64,000 nt of DNA from Linnemannia elongata (lineage: Eukaryota; Mortierellomycota; Mortierellomycetes; Mortierellales; Mortierellaceae). Position numbers and translations under genes: made by a program. The notes below the pieces were generated by a model. It saw only the letters and a program-made list of their open reading frames with translations, was not told the origin of the DNA and did no database searches. Each line of letters begins with the position of its first letter. The stretch's first letter is position 1. Below, piece after piece: positions 12,297-24,393 of the stretch. The DNA is taken from assembly GCA_036320915.1 (NCBI GenBank), contig JAXBDG010000005.1, positions 682,001 through 746,000 of the forward strand, in the 5' to 3' direction.

Positions 12297-13040
12297 TTAT
12301 GCTGACTCCTTTGCCTTGGCGGCCTCGGCGGCAGCAGCGGCTCTCTCCTCGACAGCTTTGTGCTGAGCCCTCATGCGTTCCAACAACTCCTTCTGCTCCA
12401 CTTCCAAAACACGGCCTACATGTTACCATCAAAATTGGATCGAGGGGGTGTTAGTACGGTTGTTCCTGATCGGCAGTTATTGTGAAGGATTGGCGATCAT
12501 CCAAAAGGGCATGTTGGATGCGTGTTTTGGGTGTTTCAATATGTGATCCTGCGAGCGGTGTGCATGTCAGTGTATGAAGTGTGTTTCCTGATAGCTTCCT
12601 TACGTTTGTTAAAATAGTCAACCTAGAAGAAGGCCAAGGGCATGCAAAATGTGACAGACAGAAAAAAAGTATGTGAGCGAACTGTTATTTCGGAATCCAC
12701 GTCAACTACGACTCGCCAACCTCAGGTTCAAATAAACAACTGCAATTTCATATTTTTTTTTTCATGCGTGATCTGTATGCCCATGGAAAGAGAGGTGCGA
12801 TAAGTGCAGTTTCACAAAAAAAAAAAAATGGGCGCCGTTTTTCTTCCTTACCCAGCTCTTCATGCAGCCCTTTTCGTATAATGACCGAAGGTCCTGACAG
12901 ACGTTTGCTGCCTCAGGTTTTGATGGGTCGATGATGTTTGCGTTGTTGAGGCATTCAAAGTAGGCGTCGCGGACCTTCCAGCAATTCTGGCGATCGGCTC
13001 TTGAAGGGTGCTTTACTTCGTCGTTGTTTCCTGAAGTCAT
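12297..13040 (-). CDS. COA6: Cytochrome c oxidase assembly factor 6 (COA6)
   Basis: Exons 13040-12852, 12622-12604 and 12415-12297 give 108 residues. The twin-cysteine CHCH fold is clear: C20-X9-C30 in NCWKVRDAYFEC and C48-X10-C59 in VCQDLRSLYEKGC, followed by KSWVDYFNKRR as in COA6. COA6 acts in the mitochondrial intermembrane space in copper delivery to Cox2. The C-terminal tail is Ala/Glu-rich. The central exon is only 19 nt long and encodes VDYFNK plus one base. It is required to join KSW to RRVLEVEQ in frame. The gene is divergent from the CCDC43 homologue, with 294 bp between start codons. Confidence 0.9.
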
Positions 13041-13334
13041 GTTCTATGTAGTCCTTGGGTTTTTTAGTTGTTGAGTTGAGTTGGCGTTGTGATTGAAGGG
13101 GTGGGAGGAAGAGGTCCTGTGTCAATCGGCTAATTTCGAATGGCGGGGCGTGAGAGAGTTATGCGGAAAGAGTTGTAAGGCGATCGCGGAAGTTGGCGTT
13201 GGGAGAATTGAGGAGCTGTGACTGCCTTGGTGGGCGTGAAAAAACAGACAAAACCGTTTTTTGGGCGTTTTTTTTTCTTCTTTGGATGCAAGAAACACCC
13301 CCCCTCAACAGGAATCAGGACATTACCAGAAAGG

Positions 13335-14410
13335 ATGGCAGAGAACAACCCCGAGTTTGAGGCTTTTATCGCCGAGCAACTTCAAACTATCGCCGTTCAG
13401 GATGAGGTAATGGAAGTTTTCAGGAATGAAGAACAAAAATGCACAAAGAAAGAGAATGGAATCTCTTGTCACATATTTTGGTCGTCAACAAGTGCCAGCA
13501 CGAAAGCAACTTTTCTAGAAAAAAAAGCTTCTTACAACAGCCAGACCCCCTTTTTAACCGACCTCGCACTCCCAAACTCCTGTGGTTTTTTTTTCATATC
13601 CTTTTCTTATAGGCGATCACGGAATACTTTGCAAGGCTGGTAGAAGAAGAATCGATGGAGGAGCCCGAGAGGCGCGAGGCGATCACAGAGCTCCTTGCGG
13701 ATGTGACGGAAGAATCGACAGAGGCTATCATTGACGCCGTTTTTGTCTACTGGAACAACCTCCGTGACGCTGAGCTCAAGAAGCTCGAAGAGGAGAAGGC
13801 AAAGGCCCTTGCCGAAGCTAAAGGTAAACCTTTATAGGGATTGATTTATAGGAGAGAAATATCAGTTTCTTTTGTTGCAGGGGCGTTGATGTTTGTTGGA
13901 TTTGACTTATTGTAGATGGCTTTCTAACATGCCGCGTTGTTTATTTTTCACGGTTGTAAAACTTGAATAGAGAGGGAGAGGGCATCATTCAAGGCAGATT
14001 TGAACAACGACCCATCCGCCAACAGAGGTGAAGGCCCGCTCTCGATGTCCTCCCGTCACGTCGTCAAGAACATGACAAAAGAAGAACGCAAGAAGCGGGA
14101 CGCCCTATTGGCCCAATACGGATACGATCTTGACGAGATGGTCGAGGGTGCCGATGGAGAGATGGAGATTGTCTACAAGGATCGGTCAGGAAAGGGAGGA
14201 GCTGATAAGGGAGTCTCGACGGGAGACCCATTGCTGATGGCCAACAATAATGCCGACATTGTGAAGCAGAAGGAGGCAGCACGGAGGGCGGAGATGAAGA
14301 AGGCGAGCGAGAATGAGAAGGAGAGGAATAAGGCCGCGTTGGAGAAGCAGCGGTTGGCGCAGGAGAAGGAGAAGCGTAGGACACAAAAGAGTGAGAAGCG
14401 GAGGATGTAA
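13335..14410 (+). CDS. CCDC43-like coiled-coil protein
   Basis: Exons 13335-13406, 13613-13823 and 13971-14410 give 240 residues. The N-terminal helical part (EFEAFIAEQLQTI, then AITEYFARLVEEESMEEPER) and the C-terminal blocks RKKRDALLAQYGY, DPLLMANNNADIVKQKEAAR and KEKRRTQKSEKRRM match the layout of animal CCDC43. The C-terminal third is a highly charged coiled coil. The molecular role of the family is poorly known. The model is supported by frame continuity and by the usual donor and acceptor sites. Confidence 0.85.
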
Positions 14411-14743
14411 AAATGTTGGGAGCGGGAGTAGTTGATTCTGGAAGAAGGTGCGGACCGAAAAGAGCTATGTGAGCGGCAAGCGTACTTGTTACCGTTTTTC
14501 TCAATACATCGCCCTATTCATTTTTATTTACAACTCAATTGGCCGTGGTCATGGATAGGGAAGGGTGGTTGGCATTAAAGGTATTTATTATGTAATGCTA
14601 ATGACAAAAAGATGCTATGTGGGGCGACAGATAAGAGCGGAGCAAATAAATAGTCGAGATGACCCATGGGAAACTATGATACAAAGAGGGGTAGGAAGAA
14701 GGAGGAAGGAGAGGGGGAAACGTGACGATAGGTAGCCCTAAGT
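14411..14743. other. Convergent intergenic region
   Basis: About 330 bp between the stops of the CCDC43-like gene and ferric reductase A. No further feature is seen. Confidence 0.4.
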
Positions 14744-17670
14744 CTAAGGAGCCCAGGTCTCGCGATGGAAATCAACAGACCAGTTGGCAGCCTTGGTTTG
14801 CTTCTCAACCATAGCCACAAAGCCCTCAGGACCACCAGCAAACACCGCGACCAACCCTTGGCCATTCTCCTTCTTGCCCACTCCAGCGTTGACAAATCTC
14901 TGGATCGACTTGCGAGCATCCATGCGTCCACGACTGTAGACGACATCGCCCTCATCCCAGTTACCATCCTCGACCGAGAGCTTCTCGTCCTCGGCGTTGA
15001 AATCTGGGTAGGGAATGGCGGTCTCGACATCGTGGCCGCCCTTTTGGTGGCGCAAATGGAACCGTCTTGCGATGGTGATGCCGATGGAGCCCAGGAGGAA
15101 GAAGACAAAGAAGTGGAGGAATCCGGGGACAAGGGCATAGACCCACTGGCAGACAAAGATGGTCCACTTGTCCTTGGATTTTGCGGTAGGGCACCAGTGG
15201 GTTTCACCATCCCATTGGACGGCACGGAAGCCGTAATAGAAAGCCAGTGGGACGGTCACCAGGAATGCGGTGGTAATCAGGTCGAGAGAGGCCAAGCGCT
15301 TGGAGACCGTGTGGGCCGAGGAGGCTTGGAAGGTGGGGAGGGCGTTCTCGATGTAGGTTCTAGACTTTGTAGGCTTGTTGGACAGAGGGAGGGGTTCGTC
15401 TGCGTTCTGTTCGTTGATGATTTCGATATTGGAGCTGTTGTTGCTGCTAGAGTTGAAGGTGGTGTTGGCGGTGTTCTTGGTGTCTTCGCCGTGGAGGGTG
15501 TCAACGGTCGACTTGACAGAGCTCGAGCGCTGCAAGTTATCCTCCTCGGCAGCAGCGGCGGCGGCAGCAGACTTTTCTTGGTCTTGGATCACGACAGAGG
15601 TCAGGGTGGGTGCAGGGGCCTCGACGATGGTACGACCAGAAAGAGCCCGCTTCAGCTTGGTACCTGTGCGCTTCAGGAAGTTCTTGGCGACCTTGGTTTG
15701 GCTGGGAACCTGAATATCGTTCTTCACGACGTGGGCATGAGCACCCATGAGGGTCTCGGGTTTGTCAGGGCGGGAGACATAGATTTCCACATGCAACCAG
15801 CTTGTAAAGCGGGGGTCGCGAGTGATCTGGTGGAGGAAGGAACCATAGGCGTGGAGCTCAGAACGGGTGCGGAAGGTGCAGATGAAATGCAACTGCATGC
15901 GGAGTGGCTCATCCGAGGCAGCGATCTGGGCAGCAATGGCCTTGATGAGGGCCATAAAGGTGGTAATCGCAGCACCTGCAACAAAGATGATCATGGTCTC
16001 AGACTTGAGGTAGTCGTGGCGACGGTCACCAAAGACACCATCGACATTGGCCTGGATGGTAATCCTCTTGTCCTCATTCCCACAGAGCTTGGCCAAGTCC
16101 TTTGTCCAACTCCACTTGGACTCACCCATAACACGCATGTAGAGGGTAATCGAATGAGGATCCTCGGGCCAGTAGGACGCAATTGTGAAGGGATGGTAGA
16201 TGCGACCGAGACCTGGGATCTGGACTGTGATATAGTCACCAGGGTAGTAAGGCTTCATAGGCTCGTGTGAGGTAAGGCGCATACGGATGATTTCAGCATC
16301 GGCATTGAAGGCGCAAGTGACATTGGGGTGGATGGAACGGGTCTGGATGATCTTAGGAACGAAGCGGTCAACGAGGAAAAGGACAAAGCCGGGGAGCATG
16401 TAGTACCAGAGCATGACGGACGGGTAATGCATGATGAGACCGACAAAGAAGATGAATGTGCCTGCGCGGTGGACGTAGATGAAGACTGGGTAGACCCAGC
16501 GGCGGAACTGGGGCAGGGCCATGAAGGCCATGATCACTATTCCGAACTATTAAAGTGAGGGACAAATGAATAATACGAGAGAGCATTTGTTTGTTAGTTG
16601 TCAGTTATCTGATGGAGAGAGGGACACAGACAGGAGGAGGAAAGAAAAGGAGTGGCTTGAAAAAAAAACGAATTAAGGTTTTGAAATTTTTCCCAACAAG
16701 AGGGACGACTTTTAACTTATCAGATCGCCTCATCAGTGATTCAGTTGATTTGTTGACATGTCTGTTGTTTTGTTTGGTGTTGTTATTGTTTACCAATACC
16801 TCTGTCGCTGTCTCTCGCTCTCTCTTTCGCATACACACACACTCTCTCTTCACTTTTGTTGTCCACACGCACACATTTACACAAGCATGCAAACAAATAT
16901 ACAAACGTCAACAAATAACAAAAACGTCAAAAAATGAGTAAACAAAATAAGGGAATTGAATGACTTACCCATGCAAAGACACCGGGCATGTTGCGGGTAC
17001 CTCTGGATTTATCTGTAAACGCAATATCCGTCCAGAACCTGCCCTCCATCGTCAACCAGGCACTATAAAACGCCGCATGAACAGTCGCCCACACAAGCAT
17101 TGTCACGCCTAACCAACGATGCAGAGGAACAATCTCCGGGTACGTAAAACCCAACGCATGCAACATCGATCTTCTCAATACCAAGAACAAAATAATCGAC
17201 GTATCCAACAACACCGCCTGCGAACTACCATACGCAATTGCACGCACGTTGCCCTCGTCGACACCGTACGACTTGACATAAGCGTCTCTGCTCAGGACAG
17301 TGGTCAAGATAAACCAGTAAATGTTCATGATGGCGATCAAGGCCGTAAGGCACCAGAACTTAACCGTGTAGCCGAAATAGGGGTCATGACGTTCCCAGAT
17401 TGAGATACGCTGTTTCTTGTGGGCTGGAGTGGTGACTTTGGAGATGGAGTGTTGGAACTGGGCGGTGGCGCGGAAGTAGTTTCCCCAGATGGTGAGGAAG
17501 TGACCGAGGAGGATGGGCAGGAGGCAAACAACGGACCAGTAAAGGTCCATCTCGTTGAAGACAAAGTGCGACTTGATCTTATCCTGCCAGAGGATAAAGT
17601 AGTCGGCGAACATCCAGGCTGAGAAAACTGCCAGGCAGACTCCGATCACTTGACGGTGGAGTGCAATCAT
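14744..17670 (-). CDS. Ferric reductase / NADPH-oxidase family flavocytochrome (FRE-A)
   Basis: Exons 17670-16969 and 16546-14744 give 834 residues. Transmembrane helices carry two bis-histidine pairs with the canonical 14-residue spacing: H184 (LHRWLG) with H198 (TVHAAFY), and H260 (YVHRAG) with H274 (LIMHY). These ligate two hemes. An FAD-binding barrel follows (YHPFTIASYWPEDP) and then NAD(P)H-binding strands (ETMIIFVAGAAITTFMALI). The final nucleotide-binding segment (VFAGGPEGFV) and tail (FHRETWAP) come after an insert of roughly 250 residues that contains a Ser/Ala-rich linker and two predicted membrane helices. The family reduces extracellular Fe(III) or Cu(II) chelates for uptake. It is a paralogue of the gene at 29997-32824. 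The single intron (422 nt) sits at the same place as intron 2 of the paralogue and holds a GATA-type iron motif. Confidence 0.92.
16717..16726 (-). promoter_or_regulatory. GATA iron-type site 1 (intronic)
   Basis: The minus strand reads GATCTGATAA, an exact RATCWGATAA. It lies inside the intron of ferric reductase A, in an unusually long intron for this family. Confidence 0.65.
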
Positions 17671-17932
17671 CTTGAGGTGACGAGTATGTGTATTGGAGAG
17701 GGGTATAAATGTGTGGGTGATACGAAGTGGAGGAAGAGAAAAGAAAAGTGACTTTGAAGCGGAGAGAAAATGAGAGAAGAGCCGAGTGCTCGGGGACTTC
17801 GGATATGAATAGAGGTGACGGAAGGAAGAAAAAAAAGGTGAAAGAGGGGGAGGGTGAACAAGGGGAAAAGAGAATGACTGAGGAGTGAAGGAGAAGGGAA
17901 AAAAGAAAGGAAAAATGAAGGAGAGGGACGCT

Positions 17933-17942
17933 CTTCTTATAT
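17933..17942 (-). promoter_or_regulatory. Putative TATA element of FRE-A
   Basis: The minus strand reads ATATAAGAAG about 265 nt before the ATG. The same ten bases stand before FRE-B at 29653-29662, so this may be a shared core promoter element. Confidence 0.5.
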
Positions 17943-18071
17943 GAAAATGGGTCGTGTTCAAGGAGTTCAGACAAACGGAAAAGCTTTTTGGCCCACTTTT
18001 TTGCCCAAGCCCGTTGACTCTCTCTCTCCTCTTTTTTTTGCGACTAATTGCTTCTTGTTCAGTCGCCGCTG

Positions 18072-18107
<36 letters not shown>

Positions 18108-18232
18108 TGAGCAGAGTGGAGGGCCAGGTGGACAGGGGGATTCCCTTATTCAGTCGATCGGTCACTCATTCACTCATTCACATATTCTCGCGGCAAAAGT
18201 CCAGCCCAGTCCAGCTTGGTACCCGACGATAC

Positions 18233-18242
18233 TTATCAGATC
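18233..18242 (-). promoter_or_regulatory. GATA iron-type site 2
   Basis: The minus strand reads GATCTGATAA, about 560 bp upstream of the FRE-A start codon. Confidence 0.7.
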
Positions 18243-18663
18243 AGGGCCTTCTATCTCTTCTCGCCCTTTTTTCTCCTTCAATAGACACACAGACAACGAG
18301 ACAGAAAGATGAAACAGAGTTTTTCGAGTCGCTCTAGACTAATGTCCTTCTTTCACTTTTTCTTTCGTCTTTGTCATGGCCATTCTTCACTACCTTCTAC
18401 TTTGGCCGTTTGCTCTGCGTCTTTATTCCATACACCGTTCCTTCACCTTCATCTCCTATTCTCTCTATCTCAGTAAAAGAAAAAAATAGCGCAACAGAAG
18501 TAAGGATATTAATCTATCTTCCTGCTTTTTTTCCTCCAAACAACAACAATCCAAGAACGAGAGAGAGAGAGAGAGAGAGGGAGAGATGTAAAAAATGTAT
18601 CTGGTTGCCATAGTAAACACAACCTAAGAAATCGAAAACATGGGAGTGTTTGCTCATGCTCAA

Positions 18664-18673
18664 TTATCAGATG
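18664..18673 (-). promoter_or_regulatory. GATA iron-type site 3
   Basis: The minus strand reads CATCTGATAA, about 1 kb upstream of FRE-A. It fits ATCWGATAA but not the leading R. A near match (ATCTGATAT) follows 30 bp away on the plus strand. Confidence 0.6.
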
Positions 18674-21600
18674 AAAAAAGGAGTGCCATAGTTAATCTGA
18701 TATTTCTATAACGATGCAGTACATAAAAAAAAAGATCTGATTGACTGTCATTTCCTCCACTGAGAGCGCAAGGCCTGGTTCTCTCATTTTGGGTCCTTTT
18801 CAGGCACACGCACACACATACACACCCATACCCCCCTGGTTTCTTGCCTTGCAATGTCGATATCACTTTTCGCTTTCACCCTCGGTTTTTTCAATCCTTT
18901 TTTGTCCAAAATGTAGAAAAAAGGGGGAAAGGGAGAGAACAAAAAGGTGATGGTGGTTTTGTTTTGTTTTTGCGGCCTGCAGAATACGCAGGCGGATATA
19001 TCCTGCTCTGTCTAGATGGTGTGATAGACTCATCTACTTCTTCTGCTTCTACATGCACTATGTACATACCTCGGAGGAAGGAGAAAAGAAAAAGGGCGTT
19101 GCCCACCCCTATTCCTCTCTTTTCTTCATCTCCGAACCTCGTGGCCTAATCTCGACGACGCCTTTGGTTTCTTTTCTATTGACTCACTACCCTTTCCTGC
19201 CCACCTTTGCATTTGTTTTTTTTCTGTCACTTCGCTCGATTTGTCCCTACTTTTCCGAAGGTCCAAAGGGGAGTGTGCGTGTGTAGCTTGTTGTGCAGTA
19301 GTGCATAGTAGCTTATGAGAGTATGGGACAATATATCCATATGGACGAGGCAAGGGAGGAAAAAAAGATAGGCGCTTGGTTCGCCCGTCCTCTCTTCTCG
19401 TTTTTTATCTCTCTTTCTCTTTGACACCAAGTTGTTTGCCCCGCTCTTTCAAGCAATCCTCAGGCGCGATGAGCGTGTTGGTCTAGACTCTATGTTTGCA
19501 TATCAAAGCAAACAACACGACAACAAACAACGCGCATCCATCTGTGAAGTTTATATTTTCTTCGTTTTTGCACACATCCTTCCCCTTGTTTTCTTTTGCC
19601 ATCCCCTATGCTCTTTCTGGAGTTGTTCGTTGTCCTTGGTTTGGATGGCGTTCCTTCCCCCTGAGCTAACTCTACGAGAGCCACAACATCCAAGTCAAAG
19701 GCAAAAGAGAAAGAGGGAGAAAGGGAGAAGATCATAATCCACACAACAACGGACCGTGACATAAAATAATTATCGTAATAGGAAGAGATCTCCCAATGGC
19801 ACCCACTCTCTCGCACACTTTGCTGTTCAGGGTCAGGGTCCGCCCGCTATTTTGTTTGTTGGCTCTTCTGTTTTTCAATTGAACTCATCCAACTCTACCC
19901 GCCCTCCCTTTTTTCTGGGAGTGCTTGCTCACGCCCCTTGGAAAAATGTGAGCAACACAACGAGAAGAGACGAGCGCCATTTCTTTTCCTAATCAGATCT
20001 GGTCCCTTCCCTCTCCTCTCTTCCATTTCCTTCACTCACTCGTTGTTGTTTACCCTAGCCCCCTTCTGTTCCTCCGTTGAGCTCCGTCATAGAGGACATG
20101 TTCTGGTCGACTCATTTTGGGTTAGCACTCTTTTTCTGCGAGCACACGGTTACAACATGGTTTGATGGTCCTTCTCTCTACAACAAAGAGTCCGATCCAC
20201 AGTGGCGGCCAAAAGGAAGAAAAGTATGTGTTTGCATGTCAGTTGAAGCGAAAATGGCGCAAAAGAGAGATGGGTGTTCTGTAGGTTCTCACCTAACATC
20301 TGCGGCATAGACAGAAAAAAAATTTCTACCGGCTTCCACGCTTTGCTACATCACCACGCTTCGGTGCTGCTGTGTCAATCTTCTTTATACTTTACCGACT
20401 CAAAATAATTAGTATCTCCCTCTTCCATCTCTATCGGTCAAGATCATTGTTGTTTTGTTTGTTCAATTGAGTACGTTTTTCGTGCATTGTCGTGTCTTTG
20501 AAAACTTACTTGGACGGTGCGCTCTTTATTTTGTGTTTTATATAGTAATCACAGCGACTAGGGTATGCGTTAATTGGGTATCAGGTAGTTGGGGAGCATT
20601 GTTGTTTGTGGTCCATGTGCCCAGACCTTGTTTCTGTCCCTCTCCGAAGGGGGGACTGACCGACAGACTCCGTGTGAACAAAAGAGCACCCTACTCAAAT
20701 GGCCCATTCGTTATCATCTTGCCCTCTCTCTCTCTCTCTCTCTCTCCTTTGTCTTACTTTTGTTTATGTTTGTTGTCGTTGTTGTGTATTTGTGTTTTGG
20801 GTGTTTGTGTTTTGGGTGTTTGGTGTTTGGTTTATGGGAGGGTAACCATGGCACGCGCACGATATCTTATTCGCTGAAAGCACAACACACTCTTGCTTTT
20901 GTTTTTTTGTTTTTTTTACAATATAAAAAAAACACTGCAAGTAATAAACCAAAAAGCAAGACCCTGCCATAACAAAAACAACATGCAAAATAGACACATA
21001 CGTGCTTTTGCATTGCATTATTAACACGTCGATATTTCGTGACCCCCCACCCCCACCCCCTTACCTACTTACGATTTGTCTCAGTTACCACAGTCGACAG
21101 GGTGGATGGACGGATTTTTTTTGATTGCACACGGATCGGATCCTGCTGATTATTATCGTCATGGATAAGGTGTCTTATCGCCCTGGGATCGGAGGATGAA
21201 GGAGAAGGACAGGGGGTGCAGACAGCGTGCGAGGTGCAGTGTGCATTGAGTAGAATGCTTCAATCATGGGAAAGTATGACGAATCAAAAGTAATACAAAC
21301 AAAACACAAACGCACCAAAGAGGGTAAAAGAGGCTTGAAAAAACGATGGATTGGGATAGATAAAATGAGCGTGTGTATCGAGAAAGGGTACCATATCTGT
21401 ATACGATCGATACAAGAGTGCTGACAAAGAGAGAAGTGAAAAGCGAATGTTTACGCGATGCAGTTTGACGTGGTCGATGATGAGTGATGGATTGAGGTGA
21501 ACAAAGTGGATAAAGTGGAGGCTTGGAACGGTGGCTTTGCGAAGAGGAGAAGAAGGGGAAGAGGAATGAGAATGAAGGCGTGATGGGAAATGGATAAAGA

Positions 21601-22783
21601 CGTGAGTAGTTTAAACCCATGTGTCCGTGGATACGTTGTCTAGTGTATCCATGTGTCGTGTTGTGTCTGTTGTTTGTTGGTTTTGCCAGGTTACATGGTG
21701 CAGGGTTGTTCGTGTGATTTCATCCTTGATCGATCAAATGGCGATAAAAAACATCAAAAGAAAATATAGCGCGTCTCTGCCTCTCTCTCACTCTTTCTAT
21801 CTAACCCATCCAGGGATTAATGAAGAGCGCACACTATCCATGGCGGATACATACACCTTTTGTAGGGAGTGATGATTGGGGGATAACAAAACAAAGAAGC
21901 AAAAAAAATGTGTGATTTGTGATAACGAAGAAGAAAACAAAAGGGAAGAGGGCGTCTCTTTTATATCGGATGTTTGATCCAAGCATCAAATTATGTGCTA
22001 TCAAAAGCGAATCACAAAAACAAGCTTGAGAGAAAAGGCGGCGAGAATTGTAGGACGCGAAGTCAAAGACAAACAAAGGGAGTGTGCGGAGGTTGTTTGC
22101 AGGGATTCAGTGAGGTACTATGATGAATCGAGTGTAATGACTACGGTAGGAGGAGGAGGAGGAGAAGGAAGGGACACGATCCACAAGTTTTTTATTCTCT
22201 CTTTCTTTTGAGAGACCACAGAGAAAGGAGATTATTTTTTTTTGCCCTATTACTTACCTGGTGAACCTACCGGGAACTTTCAATAGCAGAATGAAGAAAA
22301 AAAACTGACATATGCAGGTATCTGCCATCTTTGTTATGCTGCTTTTGCTGCTGTTGTTTTTTTGACTTGCCGCCACCTAAAGTGAAGAGATAGCGGGGAA
22401 AATAGTGAAGACAACAAAAGGACCAGCCAGCCGGGTGAGTTCGAATTCTGCCGTTATGGACTAGAAAGAGGGAGGGAGACCCAAACAACAAAGAGAGAGT
22501 ACCGCGGACAAAGTGAGGGGCGGTGTTTGCTCTCTATGGGCGATTTTCGACTTCCTTACCTTTGGGGTGATCGGGTAAAAAAACGAGGTGGATTAAACCC
22601 GGACTAGACCCTAAAAATGGTGCTGCTTTGATCCAGTGGCCCGTCTCGTTGACAATCGAGTGAACGGGTGGTTAATGGATGGGACCCATGAAGGAGTAAA
22701 AACATCTGAGCAAGGGCAGAGGAACCAACCAGTCCCCATCTATCTCTTCTTTTTCCTTTCCTCACAAAAAAATATATAAAAAA

Positions 22784-22793
22784 AATCAGATAA
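22784..22793 (+). promoter_or_regulatory. GATA iron-type site 4
   Basis: AATCAGATAA on the plus strand, followed by GGCTGAC. It is one of a pair exactly 60 bp apart. Confidence 0.65.
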
Positions 22794-22843
22794 GGCTGAC
22801 CCGGGGTCCGGTCTCGCCATAAAAAAAAAAAAAAAAAAAAAAA

Positions 22844-22853
22844 AATCTGATAA
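22844..22853 (+). promoter_or_regulatory. GATA iron-type site 5
   Basis: AATCTGATAA followed by GGGTGAC, in the same orientation as site 4 and nearly the same over 16 bp. An A25 run lies directly before it. Confidence 0.65.
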
Positions 22854-23961
22854 GGGTGACAGTGACAGGTGAAGTGGATGACGGAGCGGGAAGGAGAGTG
22901 ATGGGCTGCTGACTCTGGATCGCCAATTTTTTTTTTTTTTTTTGTTGGATGAGCAAAAAAGGAAGGAGGAGAAGTACACGTACTTTGACATTCAACTCCT
23001 TCTAGATGGAGAGAGTGAGAGGTGACTAACTTGTCAAAGAAGGAGATGTTCAATAGTCCGACTCCGCTCCTGTGCCATTAGTACCTTACGCCTCACACTC
23101 ACATACCATTTTTGTATTTTGACAGCTCATCGAAAACAATGAGAAGGGAGGGAGAAGGATAGATGGGAGTATTCCATCAGAAAACTGATGGTGTTTGTTC
23201 AGCTCCAGCTAGCAAGTTGTACTGTACACTTGTAGATACACATATCACCCTCCTTCTGAAACTCCAACGAGAGATGTTATGTTCGCGTGCGAAGAACGAG
23301 GAGGTAGGCGCATCTCCGTTCATGCCCATAGTCGACCTCAAAAGAATCAAACCGCAGGGACACAGGTGTACAAACACTATAGCAGCCTTCCCTAACCCTG
23401 CCGTGACGTATCGCCTTCACAATTACAGTCATAAGCTATACATTAGAGTACTCCGTGTGCTCGATCGTTGGTTTGGCAAGCAAACTCAAGAGAAAACAGA
23501 GTTTTATATGGACTGGGTACTGGTTGAGTGTCTCCCCAAAAAGGTGACGCGATAGTTGAAGCGTGTGGAAAAGGGCAAAGAAAGGAGTAGAAGGTAAACA
23601 AACCAAGACCAAAAAGGGCGTGGTGGTTCACACGCGACAGAGAGAGCATGACAGACTGTGTTTTGTTGTTGTGTGTTTTCAGATGTTCGCTGGGATGGAA
23701 TTGAGCGGCGGAGGACGAATATTCGACGACTTGCGTGCATTAGGGTCGAAGAGGAAAGAGATTTGGACCAAAGAGGGCAAGTATGGGTGAGAGAGAGAAA
23801 GAGAGAGAGTGGGGAAGAAAAAGAAAAAAAGGGGCCAGCCAAGTCTTAAGAAACAGGCTCGATCTGATAGCCCAGATTACCAGCCAGCCAGACTATAGCA
23901 AGATGAGGCTAGGTCAACGAAAAAGCAGATGGAAGATGTTGTGAACCGAGTCCACAGCAAA

Positions 23962-23993
<32 letters not shown>

Positions 23994-24175
23994 AAAAAGG
24001 TAAGATTGACGCTCAGAGGCACCAGCCGCGCAAGAAAACAAAGTAGATTAAGGAAGAGGCGATGCTTGTCTTGTCTCCCTCTGTCTCTATCTCACCTTTT
24101 AGCAGACAGCCTTGTCGTTGCTCATGTTTTGTCGCATATTTTTGCAAGGAGAGGAACGGGTGAGCGTGTTAAGAA

Positions 24176-24185
24176 TTATCAGATC
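24176..24185 (-). promoter_or_regulatory. GATA iron-type site 6
   Basis: The minus strand reads GATCTGATAA, about 210 bp before the start codon of the DUF6787-like gene, in its promoter. Confidence 0.7.
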
Positions 24186-24393
24186 CTCACTCAACCAATC
24201 AGATCGCTTCAATTGATTGCCTCTCTCCTTACCTTTACACTGTGTCACGTTTTTCTTTGATTTTGGGCTAACCACCTCTTGCACAGAGACGCAAGTCATT
24301 CCAGACTCACCAACATCAACAAGCACACAACCTCCATTCCACCCTGTTCATTTCGACCGCAGCCTGAATCAAAACGAATCGTGCTATAAAACC

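Larger units (their letters stand above)
17671..24393. other. 6.7-kb gene-free block upstream of FRE-A, rich in GATA sites
   Basis: No convincing gene is found on either strand. It contains five of the GATA sites, A runs at 18074-18105, 22821-22845 and 23959-23998 (one interruption), a T17 at 22927, and (GA)n/(CT)n at about 18559 and 20728. The first 0.3 kb is the leader of FRE-A on the minus strand. The rest may be regulatory or may carry noncoding transcripts. Confidence 0.5.

Noticed and set aside
14765..16270. 501-codon plus-strand frame
   Set aside because: It is the antisense shadow of ferric reductase A, whose heme, FAD and nucleotide motifs are all on the minus strand.
23163..23555. 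130-codon ATG frame in the gene-free block
   Set aside because: No conserved motif, no leader or splice support, and no recognisable family. Frames of this length occur by chance here.
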